A DNA stretch of 20,937 bases from DATEHQ01 sp035279525 (GTDB lineage: Bacteria > Chloroflexota > Dormibacteria > Dormibacterales > Dormibacteraceae): assembly GCA_035279525.1 (NCBI GenBank), contig DATEHQ010000138.1, positions 1-20,937 of the forward strand, written 5' to 3'. The translations under genes and the position numbers were made by a program. Of this stretch, positions 1 to 7,037 are shown one piece after another (position 1 is the first letter of the stretch; each line of letters begins with the position of its first letter). The notes beneath the pieces were generated by a model. That model saw nothing but the letters and a program-made list of their open reading frames with translations. It searched no databases and was not told the DNA's origin.

Positions 1-192
1 CCGCCGGCGGAGCCGGACCGGCCCAAGCGCACCCGCACGGCGACCACCGCGAAGCCCTCGGCCGAGAAGGCGACGGCACCTCGCGCCGCCGTCCGGCCGC
101 GCACCGCAGCCGCGCCGAAGGCCAAGACCGAAACCACCAAGCCGCCGGCCAAGAAGCCGGCCACACCACGCACCAAGAAGACGGACGCCTGA
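1..192 (+). CDS. rpsC: 30S ribosomal protein S3, C-terminal tail (partial)
   Basis: The left edge cuts this gene; only the last 63 codons are present, read in frame 1 and ending at TGA 190-192. The visible peptide is a low-complexity tail rich in Ala, Pro, Lys, Thr and Arg, ending in KKTDA, with no recognisable globular domain. Identification rests on position: it lies directly upstream of rplP with a one-base stop/start overlap, the place rpsC holds in nearly all bacterial S10 operons. Basic disordered C-terminal extensions of S3 are common in high-GC lineages. The assignment is therefore by synteny, not by conserved S3 residues. Confidence 0.75.
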   Translation, partial: PPAEPDRPKRTRTATTAKPSAEKATAPRAAVRPRTAAAPKAKTETTKPPAKKPATPRTKKTDA

Positions 193-623
193 TGCTGATT
201 CCCAAGCGCGTCAAGTACCGCAAGATGCACCGCGGCCGCCGTACAGGCATCGCCACGCGGGGCGCGACCGTCGCGTTCGGCGACTTCGGCCTGCAGGCGG
301 TCGAGGCGTGCTGGATGAGCAACCGCCAGATCGAGGCCGCGCGGCGCGCCATGACCCGCCACGTCAAGCGCGGCGGACAGATCTGGATTCGGGTCTTCCC
401 GGACAAGTCGATCACGAAGAAGCCGGCCGAGACCCGCATGGGCTCGGGCAAGGGCAACCCGGAGGGCTGGGTCGCGGTGGTCAAGCCCGGCCGCGTGCTG
501 TTCGAGATGGGTGGGGTGACGCCTGAGGTCGCCAAGGAGGCGATGAAGCTCGCGGCGTCGAAGCTGCCGATCAAGACCCGCTTCGTGGTCTCCGAATCGA
601 TGGCGCAGGGAGGTCCGAGATGA
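192..623 (+). CDS. rplP: 50S ribosomal protein L16
   Basis: L16 binds 23S rRNA near the A-site finger and helps position tRNA in the large subunit. The 143-residue product opens with the family signature MLIPKRVKYRKMHRGR and keeps the RGGQIWIRVFPDKSIT and MGSGKGNPEGWVAVVKPG blocks near residues 60-95. Length is normal (about 137-144). The ATG shares a base with the rpsC stop (TGATG), consistent with coupled translation, and the 3' end overlaps rpmC by ATGA at 620-623. Confidence 0.97.
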   Translation: MLIPKRVKYRKMHRGRRTGIATRGATVAFGDFGLQAVEACWMSNRQIEAARRAMTRHVKRGGQIWIRVFPDKSITKKPAETRMGSGKGNPEGWVAVVKPGRVLFEMGGVTPEVAKEAMKLAASKLPIKTRFVVSESMAQGGPR

Positions 624-958
624 AGGTCGACGAGCTGAGGGTGCTCGAGGTCGACGAGCTCGGCATCCGGCTGCGCGGCGCGCGGCGGGAGCTGTACGAG
701 CTTCGCTTCAAGCACGCCGTCGGCCAGCTCGAGAACTCGAGCCAGATCGAAAAGGTCCGGCACGACATCGCCAGGATCATGACCGTGCTCCGCGAGCGCG
801 ACTTCGGCATCCTGGCCTCGGCGCCAGACGAGGTCGAGGCGACGGCCGTCGCGCTGGAGGAGCCGGCGTCCGAGGCTGCGCCGGCAAAAGAAGAGGCAGA
901 GGCGGCGCCAGCCAAACCGAGGCGCGGCCGCTCCAGGAAAGCTGAGGAAACCATATGA
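620..958 (+). CDS. rpmC: 50S ribosomal protein L29 with long C-terminal extension
   Basis: L29 is a small two-helix protein at the peptide exit tunnel, next to the docking site for nascent-chain factors. The first roughly 65 residues match the family: a helix with LRELYELRF-like spacing (here RRELYELRFKHAVGQLEN), then KVRHDIARIMTVLRER. Family members are usually 60-75 aa; this one is 112 aa because of a tail of about 47 residues that is first acidic and Ala/Glu-rich, then basic (PRRGRSRK). It overlaps rplP and rpsQ by ATGA at both ends. The tail is probably disordered and lies close to the tunnel exit; its function is unknown. Confidence 0.93.
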   Translation: MKVDELRVLEVDELGIRLRGARRELYELRFKHAVGQLENSSQIEKVRHDIARIMTVLRERDFGILASAPDEVEATAVALEEPASEAAPAKEEAEAAPAKPRRGRSRKAEETI

Positions 959-1236
959 CCGACACCGCCACCGTCACCGCGACTGACCGCGGCCAGCGCA
1001 AGGTCCGCCTGGGCACCGTGATCGCCGACAAGATGGACAAGACGGTCATCGTTCAGGTCGGCGCCTCCAAGGCGCACCGGCTGTACCGGAAGACCATCCG
1101 CCAGCGAAGCCGCTTCAAGGTGCACGACGAGAAGAACGAGTGCGGAGTCGGGGACCTGGTCCGGATCGTCGAGACGCGTCCCATCTCCAAAGAGAAGCGC
1201 TGGCGCGTGGTCGAGGTGGTCGAGAAGGCGAAGTGA
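955..1236 (+). CDS. rpsQ: 30S ribosomal protein S17
   Basis: S17 is a primary 16S rRNA-binding OB-fold protein of the small-subunit body. The 93-residue product has a short Thr/Ala-rich N-terminus (about 13 residues), followed by the family core: GTVIADKMDKTVIVQV, then HRLYRKTIRQRSRFKVHDE, then the GDLVRIVETRPISKEKRWRVVEVVEKA signature. Length is slightly above the usual 80-90. It overlaps rpmC (ATGA) and rplN (GTGA at 1233-1236), which supports coupled translation along the operon. Confidence 0.97.
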   Translation: MTDTATVTATDRGQRKVRLGTVIADKMDKTVIVQVGASKAHRLYRKTIRQRSRFKVHDEKNECGVGDLVRIVETRPISKEKRWRVVEVVEKAK

Positions 1237-1601
1237 TCCAGCAGGAGACCCGCTTGAAGGTCGCGGACAACTCGGGGGCGAAAGAGCTCCTGTGCATCCG
1301 CGTGGCCGGCGGCCACTACCGCAAGTACGCCTCGGTCGGCGACATCATCACGGCCACGGTCAAGTCCGCGCAGCCTGGCGGCCAGGTCAAGAAGGGCGAG
1401 GTCGTCAAGGCGGTGGTGGTGCGGGTGACCAAGGAGTACAAGCGGCCCGACGGCAGCCTGATCCGCTTCGACGAGAACGCGGCGGTTCTCCTGGCCGCGG
1501 CCAACAACCCGCGCGGAACGCGCATCTTCGGCCCTGTCGCCCGAGAGCTGCGCGAGCGCAACTTCATGAAGATCATCAGCCTCGCTCCCGAGGTGCTGTA
1601 G
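1233..1601 (+). CDS. rplN: 50S ribosomal protein L14
   Basis: L14 binds 23S rRNA at the subunit interface and forms bridges to 16S rRNA. The chosen GTG start at 1233 overlaps the rpsQ stop (GTGA) and gives exactly 122 aa, the standard length; the frame is open further upstream but that part has no family similarity. The N-terminus VIQQETRLKVADNSGAKELLCIRV and the C-terminal RIFGPVARELRERNFMKIISLAPEVL are canonical. Confidence 0.97.
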   Translation: MIQQETRLKVADNSGAKELLCIRVAGGHYRKYASVGDIITATVKSAQPGGQVKKGEVVKAVVVRVTKEYKRPDGSLIRFDENAAVLLAAANNPRGTRIFGPVARELRERNFMKIISLAPEVL

Positions 1602-1609
1602 GAAGCAAC

Positions 1610-1996
1610 ATGCTGAGAAACAAACCGCAACCGAAGCGACGCTGGCTGGACCTGGCCCCCGGCGACAACGTGATCGTCATCGCCGGCAAGGACAAGGGAA
1701 AGCAGGGCGAGGTGCTGCGCACCCTCCCCGACCAGCAGAAGATCGTGGTCAAGGGCGTCAACCTGCTCAAGCGCCACACGAAGGCCGGCCAGCAGCGGCG
1801 AGGTGTGACCGTCGCCCAGGGCGGCATCGTGGACTTCGAGGCGGCGCTCGACTACTCGAACGTGATGCTGGTGTGCCCGCACTGCTCGCGGCCGACCCGC
1901 GCCAAGCACACGGTCCTCGAGTCGGGTGCGCGAGCCCTGGTCTGCCGCCACTGCGGCGAGCCCTACGAGCGCGTGCGCAAGACGGAGGCCCAGTAG
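1610..1996 (+). CDS. rplX: 50S ribosomal protein L24, zinc-ribbon form
   Basis: L24 is an assembly-initiating 23S rRNA-binding KOW-domain protein near the tunnel exit. The KOW motif is visible at about residues 17-45 (GDNVIVIAGKDKGKQGEVL), then KGVNLLKRHTK and GGIVDFEAALDYSNVMLVCP. The C-terminal part has two CxxC pairs (C89/C92 and C112/C115), a likely zinc knuckle found in many Terrabacteria L24 proteins but not in E. coli. Length is 128 aa, against about 104 in E. coli. The ATG at 1610 lies 8 bases after the rplN stop, with the weak purine-rich run AGGAAG before it; the frame is open upstream, but the family N-terminus fixes the start. Confidence 0.95.
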   Translation: MLRNKPQPKRRWLDLAPGDNVIVIAGKDKGKQGEVLRTLPDQQKIVVKGVNLLKRHTKAGQQRRGVTVAQGGIVDFEAALDYSNVMLVCPHCSRPTRAKHTVLESGARALVCRHCGEPYERVRKTEAQ

Positions 1997-1998
1997 GC

Positions 1999-2613
1999 GT
2001 GGGCAAGGCGAAGCAGCAGCAGCCCAAAAAGGAGCAGGCGCCCAGGCCGGTCGGCACTCACTCGGACGATCCGCCGAGGTTGCTGAGCGCCTACCGGCAG
2101 ACCGTGGCCGCCCAGCTGACCAAGGAGTTCGACTACGGCAACGTGATGCAGATTCCGCGAGTGGCCAAGATCGTGGTCAACATCGGGATCGGCGAGGCGA
2201 AGGACAACGACAAGGCGCTGGACGCCGCGGTCGGCGACGTGGTCACGATCACAGGCCAGAAGCCCCAGCTCGTCAAGGCGAGGAAGTCGGTCGCGGCTTT
2301 CAAGCTGCGCGCCGGCCAGACGGTCGGCATCAAGACCACCCTGCGCGGAAAGCGCATGTGGTATTTCCTCGACAAGCTGCTCAATGTCGCGCTGCCGCGC
2401 ATCCGAGACTTCCGCGGGGTCAACCCGGACGGGTTCGACGGGCGCGGCAACTACTCGCTGGGCCTGCGCGAGCAGGTGGTTTTCCCGGAGATCGACTACG
2501 ACAAGATCGACAAACTGCGCGGGCTGGAAGTGTCGATCGTAACCACAGCCCGTACCGACGACGAGGCGCGAAGCCTCCTGACCCGGCTCGGCATGCCATT
2601 CCGAAAGAGATAA
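1999..2613 (+). CDS. rplE: 50S ribosomal protein L5 with N-terminal extension
   Basis: L5 forms the 5S RNP with L18 and 5S rRNA and contacts P-site tRNA. The core begins near residue 27 (PRLLSAYRQTVAAQLTKEF) and includes NVMQIPRVAKIVVNIGIGEA, VGIKTTLRGKRMWYFLDKLLNVALPRIRDFRG and the LRGLEVSIVTTARTDDEARSLL block. A GTG at 1999, two bases after the rplX stop, gives 204 aa, about 25 more than usual. The extra residues are a Lys/Gln/Pro-rich stretch. No later ATG, GTG or TTG leaves a clean core start, so the extension is probably real, though the exact start is less certain than the gene. Confidence 0.94.
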   Translation: MGKAKQQQPKKEQAPRPVGTHSDDPPRLLSAYRQTVAAQLTKEFDYGNVMQIPRVAKIVVNIGIGEAKDNDKALDAAVGDVVTITGQKPQLVKARKSVAAFKLRAGQTVGIKTTLRGKRMWYFLDKLLNVALPRIRDFRGVNPDGFDGRGNYSLGLREQVVFPEIDYDKIDKLRGLEVSIVTTARTDDEARSLLTRLGMPFRKR

Positions 2614-2623
2614 GGGGAGAAGT

Positions 2624-2818
2624 TTGGCCAAGAAATCTTCGATCGAGCGCTGGAAGCGAGACATGGCCCACCCGAAGTTCAAGGTGCGTTTCCATAACCG
2701 CTGCCTGATCTGCGGTCGCTCCCGCGCGTACCTGCGCAAGTTCGGCATGTGCCGAATCTGCTTTCGCACCCATGCCGCCGAGGGACGCATCCCCGGCGTG
2801 ACGAAGTCGAGCTGGTGA
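2624..2818 (+). CDS. rpsZ: 30S ribosomal protein S14, zinc-binding type Z
   Basis: S14 assembles late into the 30S head. This is the short zinc form: 64 aa with paired cysteines C27/C30 and C43/C46 (RCLICGR...GMCRICF), ending in the conserved GRIPGVTKSSW. The start is TTG at 2624, preceded by the Shine-Dalgarno run AAGGGGAGA at 2612-2620. It shares one base with rpsH. The zinc form is typical of Actinomycetota, Bacillota, Chloroflexota and Thermus; a zinc-free paralogue, if present, lies outside this window. Confidence 0.96.
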   Translation: MAKKSSIERWKRDMAHPKFKVRFHNRCLICGRSRAYLRKFGMCRICFRTHAAEGRIPGVTKSSW

Positions 2819-3273
2819 TGATGGCCACAGCCGTAGCAAAACCCGGCGCCAAGACGGTCAAGCGGGCGTCCACCGGCATCGTGCCGGACCCGATCGCCGA
2901 CATGCTCACGCGGATCCGAAACGCCAACGGCGCGCGCCATCCCGAGGTCAAGGTGCCGGCCTCCAAACTCAAGCTCGAGATCGCCCGCGTGCTGAAGGAC
3001 GAGGGCTACGTCGCGGGCTACGACGTGGAGGCCGACGGCACGACGCAGACGCTGCGTATCATCTTCAAGTCCCGCCCCGACCGCACCCGCGTCATCTCGG
3101 GGGTGAAGAGGATCAGCCGCCCGGGGCTTCGCGTCTACGCGAGAAAGACCGAGATCCCCAGGGTGCTCGGCGGGCTCGGCATCGTCGTCCTCTCGACGTC
3201 CGAGGGCGTGATGAGTGGTAGGCAGGCGCTGCGCCAGGGCCTCGGCGGCGAGGTGCTGGCATATGTCTGGTAG
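2818..3273 (+). CDS. rpsH: 30S ribosomal protein S8 with N-terminal extension
   Basis: S8 binds 16S rRNA helix 21 and, in E. coli, represses the spc operon by binding its mRNA. The core starts at about residue 23 with PDPIADMLTRIRNAN and ends with the signature YARKTEIPRVLGGLGIVVLSTSEGVMSGRQAL...GGEVLAYVW. Two adjacent ATGs (2818 and 2821) are possible starts; the first overlaps the S14 stop by one base and gives 151 aa. The roughly 22-residue Ala/Lys-rich N-terminal extension exceeds the usual 130-133 aa. No S8-binding leader structure was identified here. Confidence 0.95.
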   Translation: MMATAVAKPGAKTVKRASTGIVPDPIADMLTRIRNANGARHPEVKVPASKLKLEIARVLKDEGYVAGYDVEADGTTQTLRIIFKSRPDRTRVISGVKRISRPGLRVYARKTEIPRVLGGLGIVVLSTSEGVMSGRQALRQGLGGEVLAYVW

Positions 3274-3304
3274 AGAGAAGACCAGGTAGGGAGATAGAAG
3301 GAAG

Positions 3305-3859
3305 CTGTCGCGGATTGGAAAGCTGCCGATCAAGCTGCCCGGGGCGGTCAAGGTGACCCTCAGCCCGGGCAGGGTGAAGGTCGAAGGCCCGAAGGGCCAG
3401 CTCGAGCGCACCCTGCCGGGCGACATCACCGTGAAGCAGGTCGACGGTGAGCTCATCTTCGAGCGGCCTTCCGACGACTACCGGCACCGGGCGATGCACG
3501 GCCTGGTGAGGAGCCTGGTCGCCAACATGGTCGAGGGTGTCGACAAGGGCTTCACCAAGCACCTGGAGCTGGTCGGCGTGGGCTATCGCGTCGCCAAGGC
3601 CGGTGAGGAGATCACGCTGAGCCTCGGCTACTCGCACCCGATCAAGTTCAAGCCGCCGCAGGGCGTCACGATCGACGTCCAGGACCCGACCAAGTTCTCG
3701 GTCAACGGCATCTCGGTCGAGGACGTCGGGCAGGTCGCGGCGAACATCCGCAAGCTGCGTCCGCCCGAGCCCTACAAGGGCAAGGGCGTGATGTACCGCG
3801 GGGAACGGATCCGTCGCAAGGCGGGCAAGGCGGGCAAGGGGGCGAAGGCGGCCTCATGA
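3305..3859 (+). CDS. rplF: 50S ribosomal protein L6, apparent CTG start
   Basis: L6 binds 23S rRNA near the GTPase-associated centre. The product matches the family throughout: SRIGKLPIKLPGAVKVTL at the N-terminus, VEGVDKGFTKHLELVGVGYRV in the middle, and the domain-2 end RKLRPPEPYKGKGVMYRGERIRRKAGK. The conserved SRIGK must follow the initiator, and the codon there is CTG (3305). The upstream frame is closed by TAG at 3287 with no ATG, GTG or TTG in between. The next standard start, GTG 3353, would delete 16 conserved residues. A GGGAG run at 3289-3293 lies 11 bases before the CTG, and an AAGGAAG run lies nearer. With the CTG the protein is 184 aa, normal for L6. Confidence 0.93.
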   Translation: MSRIGKLPIKLPGAVKVTLSPGRVKVEGPKGQLERTLPGDITVKQVDGELIFERPSDDYRHRAMHGLVRSLVANMVEGVDKGFTKHLELVGVGYRVAKAGEEITLSLGYSHPIKFKPPQGVTIDVQDPTKFSVNGISVEDVGQVAANIRKLRPPEPYKGKGVMYRGERIRRKAGKAGKGAKAAS

Positions 3860-4209
3860 TCAAGCGAACCGACCGCAAGGTGAGCCGGCTGAAGCGGCAC
3901 AGGCGCGTGCGCGTGACTGTCAGCGGCACGGCGCAGCGTCCGCGGCTGGCCGTGTTCCGCAGCCTGAACCACGTCTACGCGCAGGTGATCGACGACGCGT
4001 CGAGCCGCACGCTGGCCTCCGCCTCGACGGTCAACCTGAAGGCGAAGAAAAACGGTGTCGCCGAGGCTGCGCAGGTCGGCAAGGCGATCGCCGACAAGGC
4101 CAAGGCCGCCGGGGTGAGCTCGGTGGTCTTCGACCGGGGCGGCTTCCTCTATCACGGCAGAATCAAGGCTTTGGCGGACGCCGCCCGAGAGGCAGGTTTG
4201 GAATTTTGA
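3856..4209 (+). CDS. rplR: 50S ribosomal protein L18
   Basis: L18 binds 5S rRNA and, with L5, delivers it to the 50S central protuberance. The 117-aa product shows the basic N-terminus (RKVSRLKRHRRVRVTVSGTAQRPRLAVFRS), the block NHVYAQVIDDASSRTLASAST, and the C-terminal VVFDRGGFLYHGRIKALADAAREAGLEF, all diagnostic. Length is standard. The start ATG overlaps the rplF stop (ATGA, 3856-3859), and the 3' end overlaps the probable TTG start of rpsE. Confidence 0.97.
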   Translation: MIKRTDRKVSRLKRHRRVRVTVSGTAQRPRLAVFRSLNHVYAQVIDDASSRTLASASTVNLKAKKNGVAEAAQVGKAIADKAKAAGVSSVVFDRGGFLYHGRIKALADAAREAGLEF

Positions 4210-4844
4210 GCAGGAACATGAGCAGCGGCCGGTATCCATCCAGCGGTGAGCGCTCGGAGCTTGCCGACCGCGTCGTCCGCGTCAACCGCGTCGCCAAGGT
4301 CGTGCAGGGCGGGCGGAAGTTCTCGTTCAGCGCGCTGATCGTGGTCGGCGACATGAACGGTCGTGTCGGCGCCGGCATCGGAAAGGCGCGCGAGGTGACG
4401 GAGGCCATCCGCAAGGGGATGGAGATCGCCAAGCGAAACATGATCACCGTGCCGATGGTCGGGACGACGATCCCGCACGAGGTCAGGCTGAAGTGGGGCT
4501 CTGCCCGGATCATGCTCAAGCCCGCGGCCCCCGGCACCGGCGTGATCTCCGGTGGCGCAATGAGGGCCGTCATCGAGACGGCCGGGATCAAGGACATCCT
4601 CACCAAGTCGCACGGCACGAACAACCCGATCAACACCGTCCGCGCGACCCTGGCCGCGCTTCAGCAGCTGAAGACGGCGCAGCAGGTCGCCGAGCTGCGG
4701 GGCAAAGAGGTCGAGCAGATCGTCGGCAAGCGCCTGGCCGCCGCGTATCGCGGTGCGGAGCCGGCGGCTGTCAACGGAGGCACCTCCGTCCCCTCGGCCG
4801 CGCACGCGGGCGAGGGTCAGGGTGGGGGGCGAGGGGCTCGGTAA
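4206..4844 (+). CDS. rpsE: 30S ribosomal protein S5
   Basis: S5 contributes to decoding fidelity and the mRNA entry channel. The dsRNA-binding-like domain is at about residues 20-85 (DRVVRVNRVAKVVQGGRKFSFSALIVVGD, then GRVGAGIGKAREV), followed by the C-terminal domain containing IPHEV, GTGVISGGAMRAVIETAGI and NPINTVRATLAAL. The start may be TTG 4206, overlapping the rplR stop (TTGA), or ATG 4218; the TTG has an AGG about 9 bases upstream, whereas the AGGA before the ATG is too close. The last 30 or so residues are Gly/Ala-rich and look disordered. Total length is 212 aa. Confidence 0.95.
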   Translation: MSRNMSSGRYPSSGERSELADRVVRVNRVAKVVQGGRKFSFSALIVVGDMNGRVGAGIGKAREVTEAIRKGMEIAKRNMITVPMVGTTIPHEVRLKWGSARIMLKPAAPGTGVISGGAMRAVIETAGIKDILTKSHGTNNPINTVRATLAALQQLKTAQQVAELRGKEVEQIVGKRLAAAYRGAEPAAVNGGTSVPSAAHAGEGQGGGRGAR

Positions 4845-5101
4845 TGGCGGAGACGATCAAGGCCACGCTGATGAAGAGCCCGATCGGCGCCGCGCCGTCG
4901 ATCCGGGCGACCGTCGTCTCGCTCGGCTTTCGCAAGATGAACCAGACCCGTGAGCTGCCGGACAACCCGGCGGTGCGGGGCATGCTCAAGACCGTCAGTT
5001 TTCTCGTCGCGATCGAAGGCGAGCCGTACATCCGGCCGAAGCGGGGCCGTTACAAGATCTGGCGCTCTCGATCCGACAAGAAGCATCAGAGGGGCAACTG
5101 A
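4844..5101 (+). CDS. rpmD: 50S ribosomal protein L30 with C-terminal extension
   Basis: L30 is a small 23S rRNA-binding protein. Residues 5-58 fit the family (IKATLMKSPIGAAPSIRATVVSLGFRKMNQTRELPDNPAVRGMLKTVSFLVAIE). The family is normally about 60 aa; this product is 85 aa, with a basic 27-residue tail (GEPYIRPKRGRYKIWRSRSDKK...) that could contact rRNA. The ATG uses the last base of the rpsE stop codon, and the stop overlaps rplO by one base. A Gly/Arg-coding purine-rich run before the ATG (GGGGGGCGAGGGG, 4824-4836) can serve as the ribosome binding site. Confidence 0.94.
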   Translation: MAETIKATLMKSPIGAAPSIRATVVSLGFRKMNQTRELPDNPAVRGMLKTVSFLVAIEGEPYIRPKRGRYKIWRSRSDKKHQRGN

Positions 5102-5643
5102 TGCAGCTTCATGAGCTGAAGCCGGCGGCCGGGGCGCACCGCAAGGCGCGGCGCGTCGGGCGCGGCACCGGCTCGGGACGTGGCAAGACTTCAGGCCGTG
5201 GCCAGAAGGGCCAGAACGCGCGGAGCGAAGGATTCCGCGTCGGGTTCGAGGGCGGCCAGATGCCGCTGTCGCAGCGCCTTCCCAAGCTGCCCGGGTTCAA
5301 GAACCCGTTCAAGAAGGTCTACTCGGTGGTGAACATCTCGAAGCTCAGCCGGTTCCCGGACGGCGCCAGGGTCGACGCCGAGGCGTTGCTCGAGGCGGGC
5401 CTCGTCCACGCGGGTGACGAGATCAAGGTGCTGGGGGCGGGGGGCCTCAAGCGCAAGCTCACCGTCGAGGCGCATGCGTTCAGCGACAGCGCGCGCGGAG
5501 CGATCGAAAAAGTGGGGGGCAGCGTCAAGGTCCTGGGTGAACCAAAGGTGAAGAAAGAGCCCAGGCAAGCCACTTCCCCGCGGGCCGAGGAAGCGGCGAA
5601 AAGCGCCGATGGGGACGATCAGAAACCCAAAACCGAGGAGTAA
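5101..5643 (+). CDS. rplO: 50S ribosomal protein L15 with acidic C-terminal tail
   Basis: L15 stabilises 23S rRNA during late 50S assembly. The Gly/Arg/Lys-rich N-terminus (residues 1-45, including GRGTGSGRGKTSGRGQKGQNAR) and the FEGGQMPLSQRLPKLPGFKNPF block are signatures, followed by the globular part with VDAEALLEAGLV and VEAHAFSDSARGAIEKVGGSV. After about residue 150 there is a roughly 30-residue tail rich in Lys, Glu, Ala and Asp, ending KPKTEE, which makes the protein 180 aa against the usual 145-150. It lies 3 bases before secY. Confidence 0.95.
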   Translation: MQLHELKPAAGAHRKARRVGRGTGSGRGKTSGRGQKGQNARSEGFRVGFEGGQMPLSQRLPKLPGFKNPFKKVYSVVNISKLSRFPDGARVDAEALLEAGLVHAGDEIKVLGAGGLKRKLTVEAHAFSDSARGAIEKVGGSVKVLGEPKVKKEPRQATSPRAEEAAKSADGDDQKPKTEE

Positions 5644-5646
5644 TCC

Positions 5647-6981
5647 ATGAACCTGCTCGAGGCGCTAGTCAACGCGATCCGGCTGCCCGAGCTCCGGAAC
5701 AAGATCCTCTTCACCGGCGGGATCCTCATCACGTTCAGGGTCTTCGCCAGCATCGCGGTACCCGGCGCCGACCGCCAGGCCCTGGCCCACCTGTTCAACA
5801 CGCAGGCACTGCTCGGCTTGCTCGACCTCTTCTCCGGTGGTGGCCTTTCGCGCTTCTCGGTCGTGGCGATGGGCATGAACCCGTACATCAACGCCACGAT
5901 CATCATGCAGCTCATGACGGTGATCTCCGAGCGGATCAAGGAGATCTCCAAGGAAGGCGAGATGGGCCGGCGGCGAATCACGCGCTGGAGCCGCTACCTG
6001 ACGGTGGCCCTCGGGGCCGGCCAGGCGTACGGGTTCACTGTCCTGTTCCAGAACACGACCCCGGTGATTCTGCCGGCCCTCGACTGGTTCCAGCGCCTGC
6101 AGATCATCCTCGTGCTGACCGCCGGCACGGTGATGCTGATGTGGTTCGGCGAGCTGATCACCGAGTACGGCATCGGCAACGGCGTTTCGCTGATCATCTT
6201 CGCCGGCATCATCGGTCGCGGTCCCCAGGGCGTCGCGCAGGTGTTCAGCTCACGCACCACCGGTGGCGGCCTGGCCGACTACGTGCCCTTCATCCTCTTC
6301 GCGCTGATCGCGCTGGTCATGACCGCGGTGATCATCGAGGTGCAGCAGGCGGTGCGCAAGATACCCATACAGTCCGCGCAACGCGTTGCGGGCGGGGCCA
6401 AGACCGTCAGCAGCCGGGCCAGCTTCCTTCCGCTGCGGGTCAACCATGCCGGCGTGATCCCGATCATCTTCGCGATCTCGGTCATGTTCCTGCCCACCAT
6501 CCTGGCGAACTACTTCACCGGCGCGCCGAGTGGCACCTGGTACTACAAGGCCGCGGCATGGATCAGGGGCAACTTCGCGCCGGACACGCCGAACATTCCG
6601 ATGGCGGTCGCGTACAACGCGCTCTACTTCGCATTCACGTTCGGTTTCACGTACTTCTACACGGCGATCACGTTCGACGTGCACGACGTCGCGGAAAACC
6701 TCAAACGTTATTCGAGCTTCATCCCGGGAATCCGCCCCGGACGTCCGACCGCGGACTATCTCGCCGCGGTCATGAACCGCGTGACGTTCGTGGGCGCCGT
6801 GTTCCTCGGGTTCATCACGGTCATCCTGCCGATCGGAACGGCGACGATCTCCGGCATCAACCGGCAGCAGATGTACCTGGGAGGCACCGCCATCCTGATC
6901 GTGGTCGGCGTGGCCCTCGACACGATGAAGCAATTGCAGACGCAGCTGGTGATGCGCCAGTACCGCGGCTTCATCAGATGA
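5647..6981 (+). CDS. secY: protein translocase subunit SecY
   Basis: SecY is the channel subunit of the SecYEG translocon in the inner membrane. The 444-aa protein has the expected ten or so hydrophobic segments, with family landmarks: IPGAD-like PGADRQALAHLF early, GGGLSRFSVVAMGMNPYINATIIMQLM (TM2), KEGEMGRRRITRWSRYLTV, the TEYGIGNGVSLIIFAGI block, VNHAGVIPIIFAISVM, and the C-terminal NLKRYSSFIPGIRPGRPT followed by MRQYRGFIR. A strong GAGGAG (5635-5640) lies 6 bases before the ATG. Placement between rplO and adk is classic for the spc operon. Confidence 0.98.
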   Translation: MNLLEALVNAIRLPELRNKILFTGGILITFRVFASIAVPGADRQALAHLFNTQALLGLLDLFSGGGLSRFSVVAMGMNPYINATIIMQLMTVISERIKEISKEGEMGRRRITRWSRYLTVALGAGQAYGFTVLFQNTTPVILPALDWFQRLQIILVLTAGTVMLMWFGELITEYGIGNGVSLIIFAGIIGRGPQGVAQVFSSRTTGGGLADYVPFILFALIALVMTAVIIEVQQAVRKIPIQSAQRVAGGAKTVSSRASFLPLRVNHAGVIPIIFAISVMFLPTILANYFTGAPSGTWYYKAAAWIRGNFAPDTPNIPMAVAYNALYFAFTFGFTYFYTAITFDVHDVAENLKRYSSFIPGIRPGRPTADYLAAVMNRVTFVGAVFLGFITVILPIGTATISGINRQQMYLGGTAILIVVGVALDTMKQLQTQLVMRQYRGFIR

Positions 6982-7037
6982 ATCAGCGCTCCCCCGCCCG
7001 CGAAGGCGGCGCGCAGCAAGGTAGGGCTGTGCCGTGA
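6978..7037 (+). other. possible 19-codon coupling minicistron between secY and adk
   Basis: An ATG at 6978 overlaps the secY stop (ATGA) and opens a 19-codon frame ending in TGA 7035-7037, which in turn overlaps the GTG start of adk (GTGA). The gap between secY and adk is thus spanned by a frame that touches both genes with the same overlap style as the real gene junctions in this operon. The peptide (MNQRSPAREGGAQQGRAVP) matches nothing I know, and there is no ribosome binding site. It may be chance, or it may carry ribosomes to adk. Confidence 0.2.

Noticed and set aside
1963..3456. Long open frame on the minus strand opposite rplE, rpsZ, rpsH and the start of rplF
   Set aside because: It lies wholly antisense to conserved ribosomal-protein genes, and its translation is Arg/His/Asp-rich with no family resemblance; such frames arise from high GC third-position bias.
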